Positions 1 to 13,099 of a DNA stretch of 64,000 nt are shown here, one piece after another; positions within the stretch are counted from its first letter, which is position 1, and every line of letters begins with the position of its first letter. The position numbers were made by a program, and so were the translations under genes. The stretch lies in contig CM022665.1 in the NCBI GenBank assembly GCA_012295275.1, positions 11,858,976 through 11,922,975 of the forward strand, given 5' to 3'. The notes beneath the pieces were generated by a model. It searched no databases. It worked only from the letters and a program-made list of their open reading frames with translations, and was not told where the DNA came from. This DNA is from Chrysomallon squamiferum (Eukaryota; Mollusca; Gastropoda; Neomphalida; Peltospiridae).

Positions 1-39
1 CAAAAAAAGAAAAGAAAAGAAAAAAGAGAAATGATGATG

Positions 40-72
<33 letters not shown>

Positions 73-1284
73 GTTGATATTAATAAACAGTAGATCTGTT
101 TATTAATATACTCGAATATTTCAAAATTTATTCACTTATAAATATATTCATTTATTTTTCTTATTTATTTCATGGAAAAATTCAATTAGGTTTCAATTTT
201 GTATTAAAAAGCTGTTTCTTTCCATTATTTTTATATTATTAATTAATTTTTTCTTAATTAAATATTTTTGTTTTCCTATTATTATTAATTTATTCAGTTT
301 TTTATTATTATTAAAATATTCAATAATTAATATATTATCATCATCGTTATTATTTATTATTATTATTATTATCATCATTTTTTTTATTATTATCATTAAA
401 TATTTACTTATATATTACTACGTAAAACAATAACAAACAATACATATATTCTATAATCTAAAGTTCATTCAACCATTATCTAACTGAATAATCAATTATT
501 CTAAATTCTTTATATTTAACGCATACAACATACCCAATGTGTAGTGCACATGTTTTATTTATATGTACCTCCTGAACCAATGGCTAAATAATTTAAGACA
601 TGCCATATATGTATTATTGGCATCTATGACATAAAATCAAACTGATCTATATAATATACTAGTATGTACATACAATGACCGCAACTAAAAGGTTGTTAAC
701 ATAAGCTTTTTCCGCTTATTGTGCACATTTTGAATAGAATTAATAATTGCTTATATTTGGAGGGCAAAAATATTTTACAATGCGACAGACTTTGAGAAAA
801 ATATGCGCTAAGTGGTACATGAAATTGTGGAATAACAAAAATTAATTTTAAAAGAAGCAGTTGAGTAAATATTTTATTAGTACGTGTAATATAATATTGC
901 CGTAGTAGCTGTCGTAGTTGTTGTAGTAAATGTAATAATAATAACAATAAAACAAGAACACGAACAACAAAAAAAGCAACAACAACAACAACAACAATAA
1001 TAATAATAATAATAAATTTGAAGATTTTCTTTAGTTGATAAAATTCTGAATATAAATAATTAACATATGTAATTAAACGTTATTTAAAATAAAGCAAAAA
1101 ATAATGCAGTTTAAATCACTTTACTGAAATATTAAAATAAAACATGCATACATTAACAAACAAAAACTAAATCAAAGTAAATTTAAAGTTAAACAATACA
1201 CTTATACTTATTCTTAAACTATACATTAAAAATCGACATTAAATTTAAAGTTTAAATTAAAGTTTTATAAAACAAATCATTCAC

Positions 1285-1285
<1 letters not shown>
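1..1285. other. AT-rich intergenic sequence with trinucleotide repeats
   Basis: (ATG)n then (TAA)n at 30-69, an ATT/ATC field at 300-390, and (AAC)n then (AAT)n at 965-1015. No gene, RNA or conserved-looking element is visible. Confidence 0.8.
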
Positions 1286-1356
<71 letters not shown>

Positions 1357-1666
1357 TGTAACGACGAACTTTATTTATTATCAAGCAACAAGGGGACACC
1401 GCGAAAAAAGAAGGCGTTCACATCTGCATACAGTACTTACTAACATAGGTAAACACGTATGTAATTATGTACCCAGTGTGAGGGAGGCGGACTCTGCAAA
1501 TGAAGTCGCCTGGAGGCTAGGTCTCTTGTCTTGTGTTGGAGGCTGTGTGGTGTTGTGGCGCAGGATTAAACGAAAAACGTGACTTTTTTCCAAGCCCTGT
1601 GTTTACATACACCAGTACCTGAGGGCGATAATGCTCCGTACCGGACAGAAAATGTCTTCTCCACGT

Positions 1667-1670
<4 letters not shown>
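1286..1670 (-). mobile_element. Retroposed segment with poly-A tail (SINE, LTR-derived or processed transcript)
   Basis: Read on the minus strand, a GC-richer body of about 315 bases ends with AATAAATAAAG. About 16 bases later (...GTCGTTACATGGTT) it runs into a poly-A tract of about 65 (poly-T at 1286-1351, one interruption at 1320). A polyadenylation signal correctly placed before a templated poly-A is the mark of reverse transcription of a polyadenylated RNA. The body has no open frame. The 5' edge is vague; another poly-T lies at 1671-1706. TGTATGT...GTTACA could mark a solo LTR inside the body, but no target duplication is clear. Confidence 0.45.
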
Positions 1671-1706
<36 letters not shown>

Positions 1707-1709
<3 letters not shown>

Positions 1710-2840
1710 GAAAAATGTCACCGAGAACCAGCTAATTGTTAAACGGGGTAGATGCGGCGAGGTAGTTGTAATGGCAGTAATAATAAATAAATAAATAAAT
1801 AAATAAATTTTTGTAATTTAGATTTTTTTTTTTTTTAAAGCGATTTTCGTTTATGATGACGTTCTCTCTCTCTTTCTGTATGGCTTTCTCACTCTTTCTA
1901 CCTATATATTTCTCTGCGTAACTCTATCTCTCCTTCACGTACACACATATACATATAAGGTTACGTCAACAGTTACTCGAATCTTTCAAAGAGAAAATAG
2001 ACCTAAGTAATTATAATAATGTCAAACAAAACATATAGGTATATATTCTCTTTGATGAGTCTGAATACTTCTAATACTATTGGACGCAAACCCAGAGTTG
2101 CAGAAAATGTCAAGAAACGGTGATAAAGCATTAATATCAACTGACTACTCTGCGCAACAAATCTTTACGTTATTTTACCCAGTGTAAGATAAAATACTGT
2201 TCACTAAATTATTATGCAAGACTAAAAAGAAAATTCAACAGATTCCTGTGTAGACTCCATCTTCTGCAGACATATGATTACTTTTAATGATGCAGAAAAA
2301 CCAAATATATTTTGTTACTTTTTTTTTTTTTTTTTTTTAAATTCACAAACATAATACCTTGTATTTTCGCTTATGCAAAAAGACTAGTGTACAAAAATGT
2401 GCACGTTAAAAATTATCCCGACCTATCATTTTGTAAGAGCAGCTCGAACATTCAACTTACATGATTCCGCTCGCATATCCGTTATAAAAGAAATATTCAT
2501 CTGCTTAATTATATTTCCATCATGGTAATTTCACCAAGTAATTTTTGCCCATCCCCTTTTTCTAATGAGTAGCTGAATGAACCATTCTCTGTCAAAGCTC
2601 GTTCATCACTGTGTCTGTTAATTTTAATTATAACATGATACTTTTTCCTCGCTGCATGTCATTCTGGTACTTTGAACAAAGTTTTACTTATCGCTTTCAT
2701 ATAAAATGACTCGTTATCAGGCCTTTTGAACTTACTGAAATAAGCCATTTAAATCTAAGATGACTAGAGAGATTAGACTTTAGTTTTTTTTTATGAAGAA
2801 CAACAACAACAAAATCTCACAAGATCTTCCGACTCATTAA
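1707..2840. other. Intergenic, nothing recognised
   Basis: (AAAT)n at about 1783-1806 and a poly-T near 2320. The rest is unique AT-rich sequence without frames or obvious sites. Confidence 0.6.
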
Positions 2841-3620
2841 GATTACTCCCGCCCAATTACGGTCAATGTGTTTCACATGAATGTCTACCGTGTAGTAATC
2901 AAAGAAGATGCGCCAGTAAATGGAGGGATTTACGAGCGCTGCACCAACACGTCATTGTGTGAGGAGCGTTTTAATCATAAAATCATTACTGGAGAAAAAA
3001 CCTCCTCTTTTGTCTTCGTAATGTCAGTTTGTTTTGCAGCCGAGCTAAATCGGGATTAGGACAATCGCATTGAGAAGAGCGAGTCGCGATTACTTCTGAT
3101 TACAACGCCGCCACGTATCGAATCCTCGCAATGATTTCCCCAGATTAGACATGACCATGTTGAAATATTCGGCTTCTAAATCCAGTCGTTTCTAATTGGC
3201 TTTGATTTCAGCTCGATGTCGGATACGCGAGGTCGCCATCTTGCAAGCGATCGTCTGCTTCAGCGTGGGATTTCGATCTCCCACTCAATTACGCGCGCTC
3301 TTTCTTCGCTTGGCGCGAATTATTTCAATGAGTTCATTTCATTTCGGTCCATTCCGTAAGTTGGTTTCTCTGACGATAATGGATAGTGATTTTATTGTCA
3401 GGACAATGTGTTTTTCAAACGTCCGTATTGTCCGTGCTGCACGTTCACCACGTGTCAATCCGCGCGCGATGATAGCTAGCAGCTCGTGACACGTGCGTGG
3501 TTTGTTCTGAACGGAAGTCCGCACTCGCTTTGTGACATGCGCCCTTGTGTCTCGTTCCCAGAACGGTCAAGCAGACTTTTACAGGAAGACTTAGCAATCG
3601 TCCAGAATTGGACATGTGTC
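2841..3620. promoter_or_regulatory. CpG-rich non-coding island
   Basis: About 0.8 kb of balanced, non-repetitive sequence with many CpGs, in sharp contrast to its flanks. It contains a YY1/Pho-like GCCATCTTG at 3235-3243 and CACGTG-type E-boxes near 3449 and 3489. Frames on both strands (3196-3489, 3339-3524) are equally open and unrecognised, which argues against coding. A cis-regulatory element or unmethylated island is the best guess. Confidence 0.35.
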
Positions 3621-4822
3621 CTATGCTTTATTATTTTTGTTTGTGTTTGTACTGCTTAGCAATTTCTACATTCTGACACCACGAAGCAGAAAAATAAATA
3701 AATAAGAACATATGAACCATAAAACTTCATAAAATTAAAAATGACACGAGGTGCTACTGAAGTCATTTTCTGTTTAATCTGCAAAAATTAATTGTTTCGT
3801 TCCCACTTCAAAAAATAATTAATTTTTCTTTCAGTTCGTAGAAGTGAAGTTAGATTTGACTGAAACAGCACAATTATACATTCACTGGCTGCATTAAGAT
3901 TCCTTTTAAATACCCTTTGCCTGAATTTTTTAAATATTTTTTTCATCATTCGTGGAAACTGCTATCCATACAAATGAAACCAGTTAATATTATAGATATT
4001 TTGTATACACCTTCTGAAGTATAATTATCACAATATGGTTCTTAAATTTATGCGGTAGACTTTGTTATTGCAGTTACTTTTGATAATAAAAAAAAAAAAA
4101 AAACCTTTTTTTTTTTTTTTTTTTTTATATTAACAGAAATATAATCGAAATGGGTGGCTCAGTTTCTCACTTTTTAAATCGCTTCACCTACTCGAGGTTC
4201 TTTCGAGTCTGGTATTTGGGGGAGGAAAATAACTTAGAGAAATGATATAACAAACTTTCTCAGATAATGTTAATGTGCTTTTCTTGTTCCTATCTTTAAT
4301 GAAAAAGTTAGAAGAAAAATTCTGATTGTCTAATGAGTAAATCATGTAGAGAGAACGAATCACGAAACGTGTACATGTCTTTTTAAGTGGCAAACCGTTC
4401 TGACCCGTTTTGTTTTAAAATGACTGTCGGTAAGAAGAGGCACCCTATGTCAGTGAATGCGATATGACATACTAAATACGTTGTAAATCGTAGGTTTGTG
4501 ACGTCAGAGGTGCGAAAGGTCAAAGAGTAACGACTGCCTCTCACTTACAAGCATGTTGACCTATAATCTCAGTTGATGATGACGTTATATCAGAAACGTT
4601 AATAAATCACTGGAAATTTTGCGGTCTTTTTCACCCTGTGCGTGATTCTTTTAGTATGACATTACGTCACGGGTATCAATAAACAAGGTTAAACGTAAGT
4701 GTCATTCGATCCATGTGTTCTTATTTTGTTTTTGTTTTTTAATTTATAATCTTTATTATTAGAAAAGATTGGTCGCAACACATATTTAAATAATCTTTTG
4801 GATTAATACAATATATATATAT
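3621..4822. other. Intergenic, no gene recognised
   Basis: Mixed AT-rich sequence with a poly-A/poly-T pair at about 4088-4126. A moderately complex CpG-containing part lies at 4380-4690. Confidence 0.5.
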
Positions 4823-4974
4823 ATATAACAGAGACATATTTGTCATATTTTTTTTTTCGTTGATCCTTGGGTATGACAGTAACTGACCCATATATATATA
4901 TATATATATGGGTCAGTTACTGTCATACCCAAGGATCAATGAAAAAAAATATGACAAATATGTCTCTGTTATAT
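4823..4974. mobile_element. Foldback element, near-perfect inverted repeat
   Basis: The left arm starts ATATAACAGAGACATATTTG and runs to about 4890. The right arm (about 4908-4974) is its reverse complement, with one mismatch and a 10-versus-8 T-run difference, and the centre is (TA)n. The outer ends read TA|ACAGAGAC ... GTCTCTGT|TA, consistent with the TA duplication of Tc1/mariner-type MITEs. No open frame. A transcript would form a hairpin of about 70 bp. Confidence 0.7.
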
Positions 4975-5415
4975 GAAAAACTAACATTAAATACCCATTC
5001 TACGGAATTCAGCTAACTCAAACTAAAATGTGCAAATTACTGACAAACCGTGACTGAATCTCAAAACAGAATTGAGTTTATAAGAAACTGAATGGATATT
5101 CTCACTGTAGATTCATTAACTTACATCAGTTATTTAGCTGACCAAAACATTAAGTGCTCTCTGATTTGAAATTATTTTAGAAAGTCAATATAAATAATAT
5201 TAATTGGCAGCAAGCTTATATTTCATTTTATATACAGGACAAGAAAATATGAATTAATATTATAGATGTGTCTGTATGAGTGTAAGAGAAATTAAATACA
5301 ACGATAGAGATACCAGTAACCATATGAGCTTATGATTCAAACAAAATATAATTATAGAATTTGTTTTACTCAGTGATGTTACAGAGATATGTAATTTATT
5401 GTAACAGACACGTTT

Positions 5416-5416
5416 A

Positions 5417-5450
<34 letters not shown>

Positions 5451-5545
5451 GAAAGAAAGAAAGAAAGAAATGACTGAATGAATGAATAAAATAAATAAAG
5501 AAATGAAGAAATAAACAGGCAATAAATAAATAAATAAATAAATGA
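5416..5545. repeat. Compound microsatellite (AAT)n-(GAAA)n-(TGAA)n-(AAAT)n
   Basis: Four adjoining simple repeats on one strand. The 97-codon minus-strand frame over them is repeat translation. Confidence 0.95.
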
Positions 5546-5559
5546 ATAAACAAATTAAT

Positions 5560-6485
5560 AAATGATCCTATATTTCATTGACACACACACATTACAAGCT
5601 AGTTATCTTTCCTTTACGAAATCTTTTGTTGTCATCATCCAGTCTCCTCGACGAGATTTCAGACGGGTCTTGAGGGTATATAATGGTTGTATATCTTACA
5701 CACCCGTCAGTATTATTGGCTGTATTTTACATGTTCGTTGACGTCTAACTCTTTGGAATTCTCGCTTCAAAGAAAATACTTTTATTGAAACGAGGGTCAT
5801 ACATTTTATCTCAGATGATTTACTCTCTTCATTATTCGAGCCATTTCATAATTCACGGGATAAACGGTTTAGAACGCATAGAGGTTGTTATTTTTAATTT
5901 TGTTACTGGGAGGCATGCGTATAAATTCTGTAACGGGTAAAGATAATGTAATTTGGTTGTTTTATGTATATCCTTTATATGAATCTAAATAAGGTCCATG
6001 TCATGCTGTGTTTGAGCGTTAAACTTCAGTCTGTATTGACATTTAATTTAAAAAGTATAGTACAATGTTTACATAATGTAGCAACATAACATGCAAAATG
6101 TATGATATAATGCTGTGTAACAACATCACATTTGTATCAGAATATAACGAAGCTGTAACAAAATGTAATATAATATATACCATGATATGATATGACATGA
6201 CATAAGATATGTATAATATGATTTAACATAACATAACATGACATAAGATGGCATAACATAATACACTGCACTGGTTTCTTACAAATGTACATTCTGTTTT
6301 TTTTTCAACATTCTTTTTTTCATTAAAATTCTTTAGCTTTATAGTTTACTTCTTTTTAATCAGTTATTTTTATCGTCATTAAATCTAGAATTTTATTTAT
6401 ATTATTTTGTAACCGTGTAGTTGAATTTTTCTTCGAGAAACCAAAAATCTTGAATAGCAATCCAGCTACTTTTTAAAGGAATACC

Positions 6486-6516
<31 letters not shown>

Positions 6517-7100
6517 GGATAGCGTGTTCGCCTTCTTCATAGCTCACACTTCATCCGAGCTTTACACTGCTTTGTTAGAATAATTATTTAAAAGAGATGA
6601 CAGAGATATAATGACACGTCTAATGGCTGGTATTATCATCGAGTGCACGTCATATTATGATATTAGAAAACAGAAAAGAAGGATAAATAACAAACAGAGC
6701 TAAAAGGAAGAGAGTGAAAAGGCAGTGGAACTTTTAAAAATGACCGCTTACTGCTCTCTTTGGAAATAGTACTTAAAAAAAAAAAAAAAAATGTTTATGT
6801 TTTCTTTTGTCCATTTCTTTGGTTTTGACCAACGCAACAATGAAAAGCTTCATATCACAATTGATTCGTGCTTTCATCTTTTACATCAGAGAGACGAACG
6901 GACGAAGATAATCGATATGTTTGAGTTTCTACCGGTAAGACGTGTGGTATTTGTAGATGTGCGCTGGAAAGCTTTGATCATAGAAACCAGAAGAGTTTCC
7001 CATTTCCAATTCAATATTCTCAAAAAAAAAAAAAGAGACTAAAAGGGAGGCGTGGCTTGAAGCAAAACAGAAAAATGGACATGAGTAGTGTGGTTTGGTT
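5560..7100. other. Intergenic, no gene recognised
   Basis: Includes an ATGATATGACATGACATAAG-type imperfect repeat at 6170-6260, poly-A at 6486-6512 and unique sequence at 6520-7070. The plus frame at 6791-7042 begins after a poly-A and matches nothing I know. Confidence 0.5.
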
Positions 7101-7103
7101 ATT

Positions 7104-7310
7104 AAAGTACCATTTCATCTTATATTAGCAGCATCAAAATTCTGTTTCATCTTGAATTATTTGTATATAGGTATTGCTTCATTTTAAATTATTTGTATAT
7201 AGGTATTGCTTCATTTTAAATTAGTAATATTAAAGTACTGACTGTGGGCCTACTATTTCATCTTAAATTATTATTACATAAGTACTTCTTCATCTTAAAT
7301 TAGTAACAAA
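7104..7310. repeat. Diverged minisatellite, five to six copies
   Basis: Units of the form TTCATYTTAAATTA plus ATTTGTATATAGGTATTG repeat. Two adjacent units of 32 bp (7159-7190 and 7191-7222) are identical, while flanking units with TTATTACATAAGTACTTC or TAGCAGCATC are degenerate. Confidence 0.75.
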
Positions 7311-7319
7311 ATTTACTAC

Positions 7320-8280
7320 CGTGTCATCCTTCATTTTGCTTAACGGTGAATAGTTAACATGCTAGTATACATAATTGTTTTAATTATGAAATCATAACTG
7401 AACTGAATTAAAGAACATATTTTATTAGCTTGTAAATGAGATATACTGGACATCAAGAAAATATTTGTTGCATTCTTCTAAACGAAACGATATTGGCCTT
7501 TCCCTAAATTCACTGTTACTTATACTGTTTGCAAATATATAACCATTCTTCTATCTAATTGTTTGTAATATAAAACATTCTATATTTGTTTTTAAGCGAA
7601 ATATATAGCTGGAAAACCATCTGTTAATCAACATATCTCGAAGCTTAAACATTTTTTTTTTTTTTTTTTTTTTTTAAACTTTGCAATTGCATGATAAGGC
7701 TTACGATTCTAAAATCAAGATGAATATCTGATTTCCCATCAAAGGAAATGTTTATTATTTTTACAATAAATGTAGAATGAATCGCTCTTGTATTTCAGAT
7801 CGTTCTGAAAATTTCCCTTATGTTGAAAACGTAATCTTAATTTAAATCATGCTTTAATCATTGGTTGTTTTTTTGTTTTTTTCAAATTTCCTTCGTGATG
7901 CTTCTTACGATTGACAAGTTTCAAAAAACAAAACGATTTCTACTGAATGAACTATCAAATGTTTATGTTGACTTAACATTCCTGTTTATTTGACAGTCAT
8001 AATATTTTGCTATAATTGCTGTATGTGTATATATTTTACTTGTTTCTCAGTTTTTGTCCAGTTAGTAATAATATAGCAATCAAGCAAAATCTAGGCTATG
8101 TGACAAAGATTAATATCACTTAGGGCGAGAGAATTGGTTGGTGCCAACATATGAAGTCTTTTACAGAGGTATTCCCAAGATAGAACCACGATGAAAGATT
8201 ATTATATTTGCTTCATGCATGTTAATGCAATTTTGCTGTATATCATTGTTGTTGTGGGAACTGTTAATGCAATTTTTTGG
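7320..8280. other. Intergenic, nothing recognised
   Basis: AT-rich unique sequence with a poly-T near 7650-7676. Confidence 0.55.
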
Positions 8281-8289
8281 AAATCACTA

Positions 8290-8760
8290 TTCAAAATTTC
8301 TTACAACTTTTAACCACGAACCAATCAGCGCTCCCTAGCGTCTGTTATTTCTCATCATCAGAAATTTGGTGACAGAACAGGAAGATAACCATGCTAAACA
8401 AATGAACTGTTGTGTGGGTTTAATGATTCGAGGCGTTAATCAAATATATTGTGTCCACAACAAAAAACAGAAATATCATTTCGCGTTATTTTTACAGCGG
8501 AATGAAATAAGAATTTCGCCTTTTGTGTACACTTAATTGCTTTCCTGGCGCAGGTAGTCAAAGCACATTTGCTAACTGAAGCTTTATATAGCCATGCCGG
8601 CATTAATTCAGTTGGATTTCCCCGGGGGCAGGAGTGACACCATAACCTCGCCGTTATGAAAAATCCCTTTGGACAGCAATAACACAGAAAAGAGGAAAAC
8701 TTGTTGAGAAACGTACATTGGAGATACACGTGATTTCTGATATTTATTACTTTCAAATTC
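8290..8760. promoter_or_regulatory. Non-coding island
   Basis: Balanced sequence including a CCCCGGGGGC core near 8620. The 136-codon minus frame at 8436-8846 is partly repeat-derived and unrecognised. Possibly conserved non-coding DNA. Confidence 0.25.
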
Positions 8761-9185
8761 TTTTTTTTTTTTTTGCCCCTCCATCTATCTCGTTCTTTTC
8801 TGTTTTGAGTTTTATATTTAATAAAGACAGACTGCATACAGATCAACTGAAATTCTATGAAAGTACAAACGCAGTACTTTAATGAAACTGTTGCAATGTT
8901 TTGTATTACGAATCATTAAAATTAATGAATGTGTTGCGATACGTAATGAATTTCTGATCTGTATGTAACAATTTGCGACAGTTATTTCAATTAAAATTTG
9001 CTTTTAGTCCGAAATTAATTATTTTTTATTATTTTTTTTTTTTATCAGTTTTAATAAGGAAGACTGAGTTGGATAGATATTCGAATTATTTCTGTCAAAT
9101 GTTTTTATTTAAATTATTTCAATAAGAATATATATTGATACTGCATTTTTAAAATTGTCCTTTCTTCTTTGTTTTTCGTTTTACT

Positions 9186-9340
9186 AAAATCTCTTTCTGT
9201 CTCCCTATCTAGCTATTTGTCTGTCTGCCTGCCTGTCTGTCTATTTGTCTATCTATCTCTTTATCTATCTATTTGTCTGTCTATCTATATGTCTGGCTGG
9301 CTGTCTGTCTATCTCTATCTCTCTGTGTGTCTGTATCGCT
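9186..9340 (+). repeat. Interrupted (TCTG/TCTA)n tetranucleotide repeat
   Basis: CTGTCTGTCTAT-type units over about 140 bases. The Ser/Leu/Tyr-rich frame here is an artefact. Confidence 0.95.
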
Positions 9341-10190
9341 TACAATCAGTTTTCCTTCCTCTAGGTTTATCTTTTTGTCATCTTTCGGTCACTTTCTTTG
9401 TATCTCTTTCAAATTTATCGTCATGAACATTTTTACAAAATAAACGCAGATAACGAATAAAAAAAGAAATTAAATCTTTTATTGAGAACTATTTCTTGAT
9501 AGATACTTTTTTTTTTAAAGAAAATTTCTGTATTACACTGTATGCTTTACAAACATTAATTTGTTATTCTATTATTCTGTTCAGAATATATTTATATGTC
9601 TAAGGCTTTGCGTAACTTGTTAAATATTACGTTCTGAATATGCAGAAAAAAGTAATGTAATCACTGGTTTTAATTTTACAATTTAATTTTTCGTATACGG
9701 TTTTCTAAATTGCTTTATATCATCTAAAACATCTGGTATCTGCATCGAGAATTTCAATATTAAAAAGAAATATAATCAAATATAAAAAATTAAAATTAAA
9801 AAAATTAAATTAGAAAATGGTGTTATTGTTTTATTCTCCTATCCTGGTGTTATGAAGTAAAGAGCAGAAGTCGCATCCACAATTACATTACCAAAGACCA
9901 TCGGCAAAAATAATTCAAAGCAATTACTCTTTGAGCCTTTTCAACGTTAAAATTCATCCCGTGTTAATAAACGCATGAACAAAAACGAAGTTTTCTTAAT
10001 AACTAAACCAGACATAACACAATTTAGTTCAAGTTAAGAAGAAATTCATCCACTTGAAAAAGAGAGAGAGAAAAAAAGTTTAAAACAAAATGTGGCGTGC
10101 TAAATAATTTTCCAGTTTCAAACAACGTTTTGATTGTCAACAGCATAACCACGAATTAACGGCGTGAAATATTTGGAAACTTGCTAAAAG
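9341..10190. other. Intergenic, nothing recognised
   Basis: AT-rich sequence without frames or obvious repeats beyond short A/T runs. Confidence 0.55.
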
Positions 10191-10194
10191 GGAA

Positions 10195-10750
10195 ATTACC
10201 TCCCTTGACCCCACTGATCCGTCTCAGACATATTGTTCTTCATTTCATTGCCGACTAATTCATTGCACCCCATAGCCCGGGGAGAGGTCTTTATTAAACA
10301 TGCTAAGTCGTGTCGCAAAGTGGCTCATAAAGCATTTAATTTCGGAGAATAATTAGATATTTTAACGGGATAAAAATATACAGAGTTAAATTGTGCTTAA
10401 CGTCGTCACGTTTCGAACGCTTTTGTTTTGATGCCGCCATTTTCCTCTTACACTTTCACCTTTTGCTGTTTATCTTTGGACATTAACAAGAAAGGAAAAA
10501 AACCTAAGCATTTCTATGAAAAATGTACAATATCACACTCGTCAGGAATTATGTTTATTGTACTCCAGTTGGCGACTACAAGATGGCCCGTCTTCGTACG
10601 CTCCTCGCCATGTTCAAGTGGAGAGTTGTGAAATGGGAGGCAGACGACACACCCACTTCTTGTTGGGGATTATTAAAAGCTAAGAGATCTCCGATCAGAT
10701 TTAATCATCTCGAGAAAATAAGACAATGGAGGAAAGAAGAAGCACTATGA
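10195..10750. promoter_or_regulatory. CpG-containing non-coding island
   Basis: Non-repetitive sequence with TTTATTAAACATGC and TTAATTTCGGAG phrases. A GCCGCCATTTT lies at about 10432 and CAAGATGGC (YY1-like on the minus strand) at 10579-10587. Two overlapping plus frames (10428-10631, 10523-10750) are unrecognised. Candidate regulatory element. Confidence 0.33.
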
Positions 10751-11047
10751 GGATTTTTTTTTTCTTTCAAATTTTACACTGAACCTTCTTATGACCATCT
10801 TGACTGCACGTTTCATGTCAATAATAAGTTTTAATTTCTCTAATTATTCTGATTGGAAAGGAGTGCTTGGCGCATTTATATTTTTTATTTTTTTTATTTT
10901 TTTTTAAGTAGATAAATTTAACTGTAAATGAGTGACGTAGAAATTAAATCATTACGATTATAACTCTATTAATTTAATAATTTTTGCTTTTTATTAATTT
11001 TCTTTTTCATTTTGTTATTTGTGTTTTTCAGTGTGTGTTTATGTGTG

Positions 11048-11050
<3 letters not shown>

Positions 11051-11082
<32 letters not shown>
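11051..11082 (+). repeat. (GA)n microsatellite
   Basis: About 16 GA units following GTGTGTTT. Confidence 0.95.
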
Positions 11083-11086
<4 letters not shown>

Positions 11087-11639
11087 TATTGCATGATTCT
11101 CTAATGCAAGAAGACTACACAAAGATTCTAAATTCACTATAAAAGAAACAAATATTAAATACCTATAAGTTTAATATATAAATCTTTATTTAACGACATT
11201 CCAGTATTAAAGGTTATTTTATGTCAGTCCTATTATACATAATTCTAATGAAAATACCGCTGTGATAAAGTTTACTCAGTAATCAACAAAAGACATGTCA
11301 TAAGCACCTTCCCATGGACATGAAAACACACAGCAATATCTGTCATCCAGTAACAGTGGAAAGCAGACTGCAAGAAAAAACAATGAACTGAACGTAGCCA
11401 AGAGAACTGATCTTTCGATCCACTCCTCCTCTGACCTTTTCTTTAAGATCTACCAAAGTGTTTCTCTACCATAACTAATATTTTTTTTTATTCCCTTCTT
11501 TTTCTTATCCATTTTTCCCCTTTCTTGCCATTTAACTTCCCACATAAAAAATTTCACTTCCAGTCCCTTCCTTCCCCTATCCCCTCTTTTTTTTTTTTCT
11601 TTCTTTTAATTCAAAATCTCTCCAGAATGGTGTAAACTT

Positions 11640-12000
11640 TCCCACACCGTACACAGCATCATTAACTCAGCGCGGGGCAATCTAATCCACGCCTGTATTT
11701 TTGTTTCGTTCGGTCCCATTAATACTACGTGCTCAACGAGGTCACAACACCGACTGCTACGACACCGGTATTAGTGGCTGATATTTCCCGAAAGAGAATG
11801 TCGATGGTGTAGGGTAACAGAGAGTTTTCGTCAGAAAATGGATGTCGAAGTCGAATGTCAACACAAAATAACTGTTCGGAGAAACAGGTTTAAGCTAGAG
11901 TTACTGAACTAATAATATAAGTTTTCATATCGGACGACGTTCCCGATGCCAAAACCATAACATGAGAATAATCAATTTGTAAAAATTACGAATGATCCAC
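11640..12000. promoter_or_regulatory. CpG-containing non-coding island
   Basis: Balanced sequence from CCCACACCGTACAC through ATCGGACGACGTTCCCGATG. It includes the GCGCGGGGCAATCTAATCC stretch with a TAATCC homeodomain core. No frame. Confidence 0.3.
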
Positions 12001-12065
12001 ATTGGAAATTATTAGTGTTGTAGTTTAGTGGTTGTGAGATAATTTTGTTTTTCTTTAGAAATCTT

Positions 12066-12173
<108 letters not shown>

Positions 12174-12453
12174 ATTATTTTATTTTTGCGTATTTAATTT
12201 TAAAATTTATATTTCATCTTGTTTTAATTTGATTTTTCAGTTTCTACATAATGAAGTTTTTTAAATAATTTTTTTTTAGTAATATCAGGGTTGAGCCATG
12301 AATTACCTTCGTTAATTTGTACAGATGTACCTTCATGTTGAAACATATGTATATCAACAGTTCCATAGAGATGCATGCGTATAGATACTTACAGATATAA
12401 ATAAAAGACTAATAAAACAAAAATTATAAAATAATAATAATTATAACAATAAT

Positions 12454-12493
<40 letters not shown>

Positions 12494-12739
12494 GAAATGA
12501 TATAAAGAAATAGTTAGTAGGAGTAGAGAGATATGTAAAAAGAGAAAAAGTGAAAGATAATAATAACATGAGATAATTTAAAACAGTTATGTCATTTAAA
12601 TATTATCTTTTGTCTTTTTCTTTTTAACTTAAATTTTATATATAGCGTAGCTAATTTAAGAAAACAAATATCGATCCATGGCGTCCTTTGGTTCTTAAAT
12701 GTTTCGTAACTGCAATTTTTCTTAATCAGGTTTGTGCTT

Positions 12740-12967
12740 ATTCTTGTGGACTTTTATTTAATTTAATTTAATTTTATTTAATTTTATTTGTTTTTTTATT
12801 TTTTTTATTTTATTTTATTTTATTTCATTTCATTTATTTCATTTATTTCATTTATTTATTTATGTATTTATGTATTTCTGCATGTATGTATGTATTTATT
12901 TATTCATTTATACATGTATTTATATATATATTGTGTACGTATGTATATGTACGTATGTATTTGTGTG

Positions 12968-13000
<33 letters not shown>

Positions 13001-13065
13001 GAACACACAATCACGCATATACACACACAGATACACATTTATTTATTTATTTATTTATTGCAATT
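12740..13065 (+). repeat. Compound simple repeat field
   Basis: (TTTTA)n, (TTTCA)n, (TATG)n, (TA)n, (CA)n and (TTTA)n follow each other. The Tyr/Ile/Phe-rich frames are artefacts. Confidence 0.95.
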
Positions 13066-13099
13066 TATCCTAATACCTGCTGTTTCAAATTTCAAACAT

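Noticed and set aside
3196-3524. Overlapping frames on both strands as a gene
   Set aside because: Both strands are open because the stretch is GC-balanced and stop-poor; no family or splice signals.
8436-8846. 136-codon minus-strand frame
   Set aside because: Starts in a poly-A/T region; no recognisable domain and no supporting neighbours.
9186-9340. CRISPR-like regular repeat
   Set aside because: It is a tetranucleotide microsatellite without spacers; the genome is eukaryotic.
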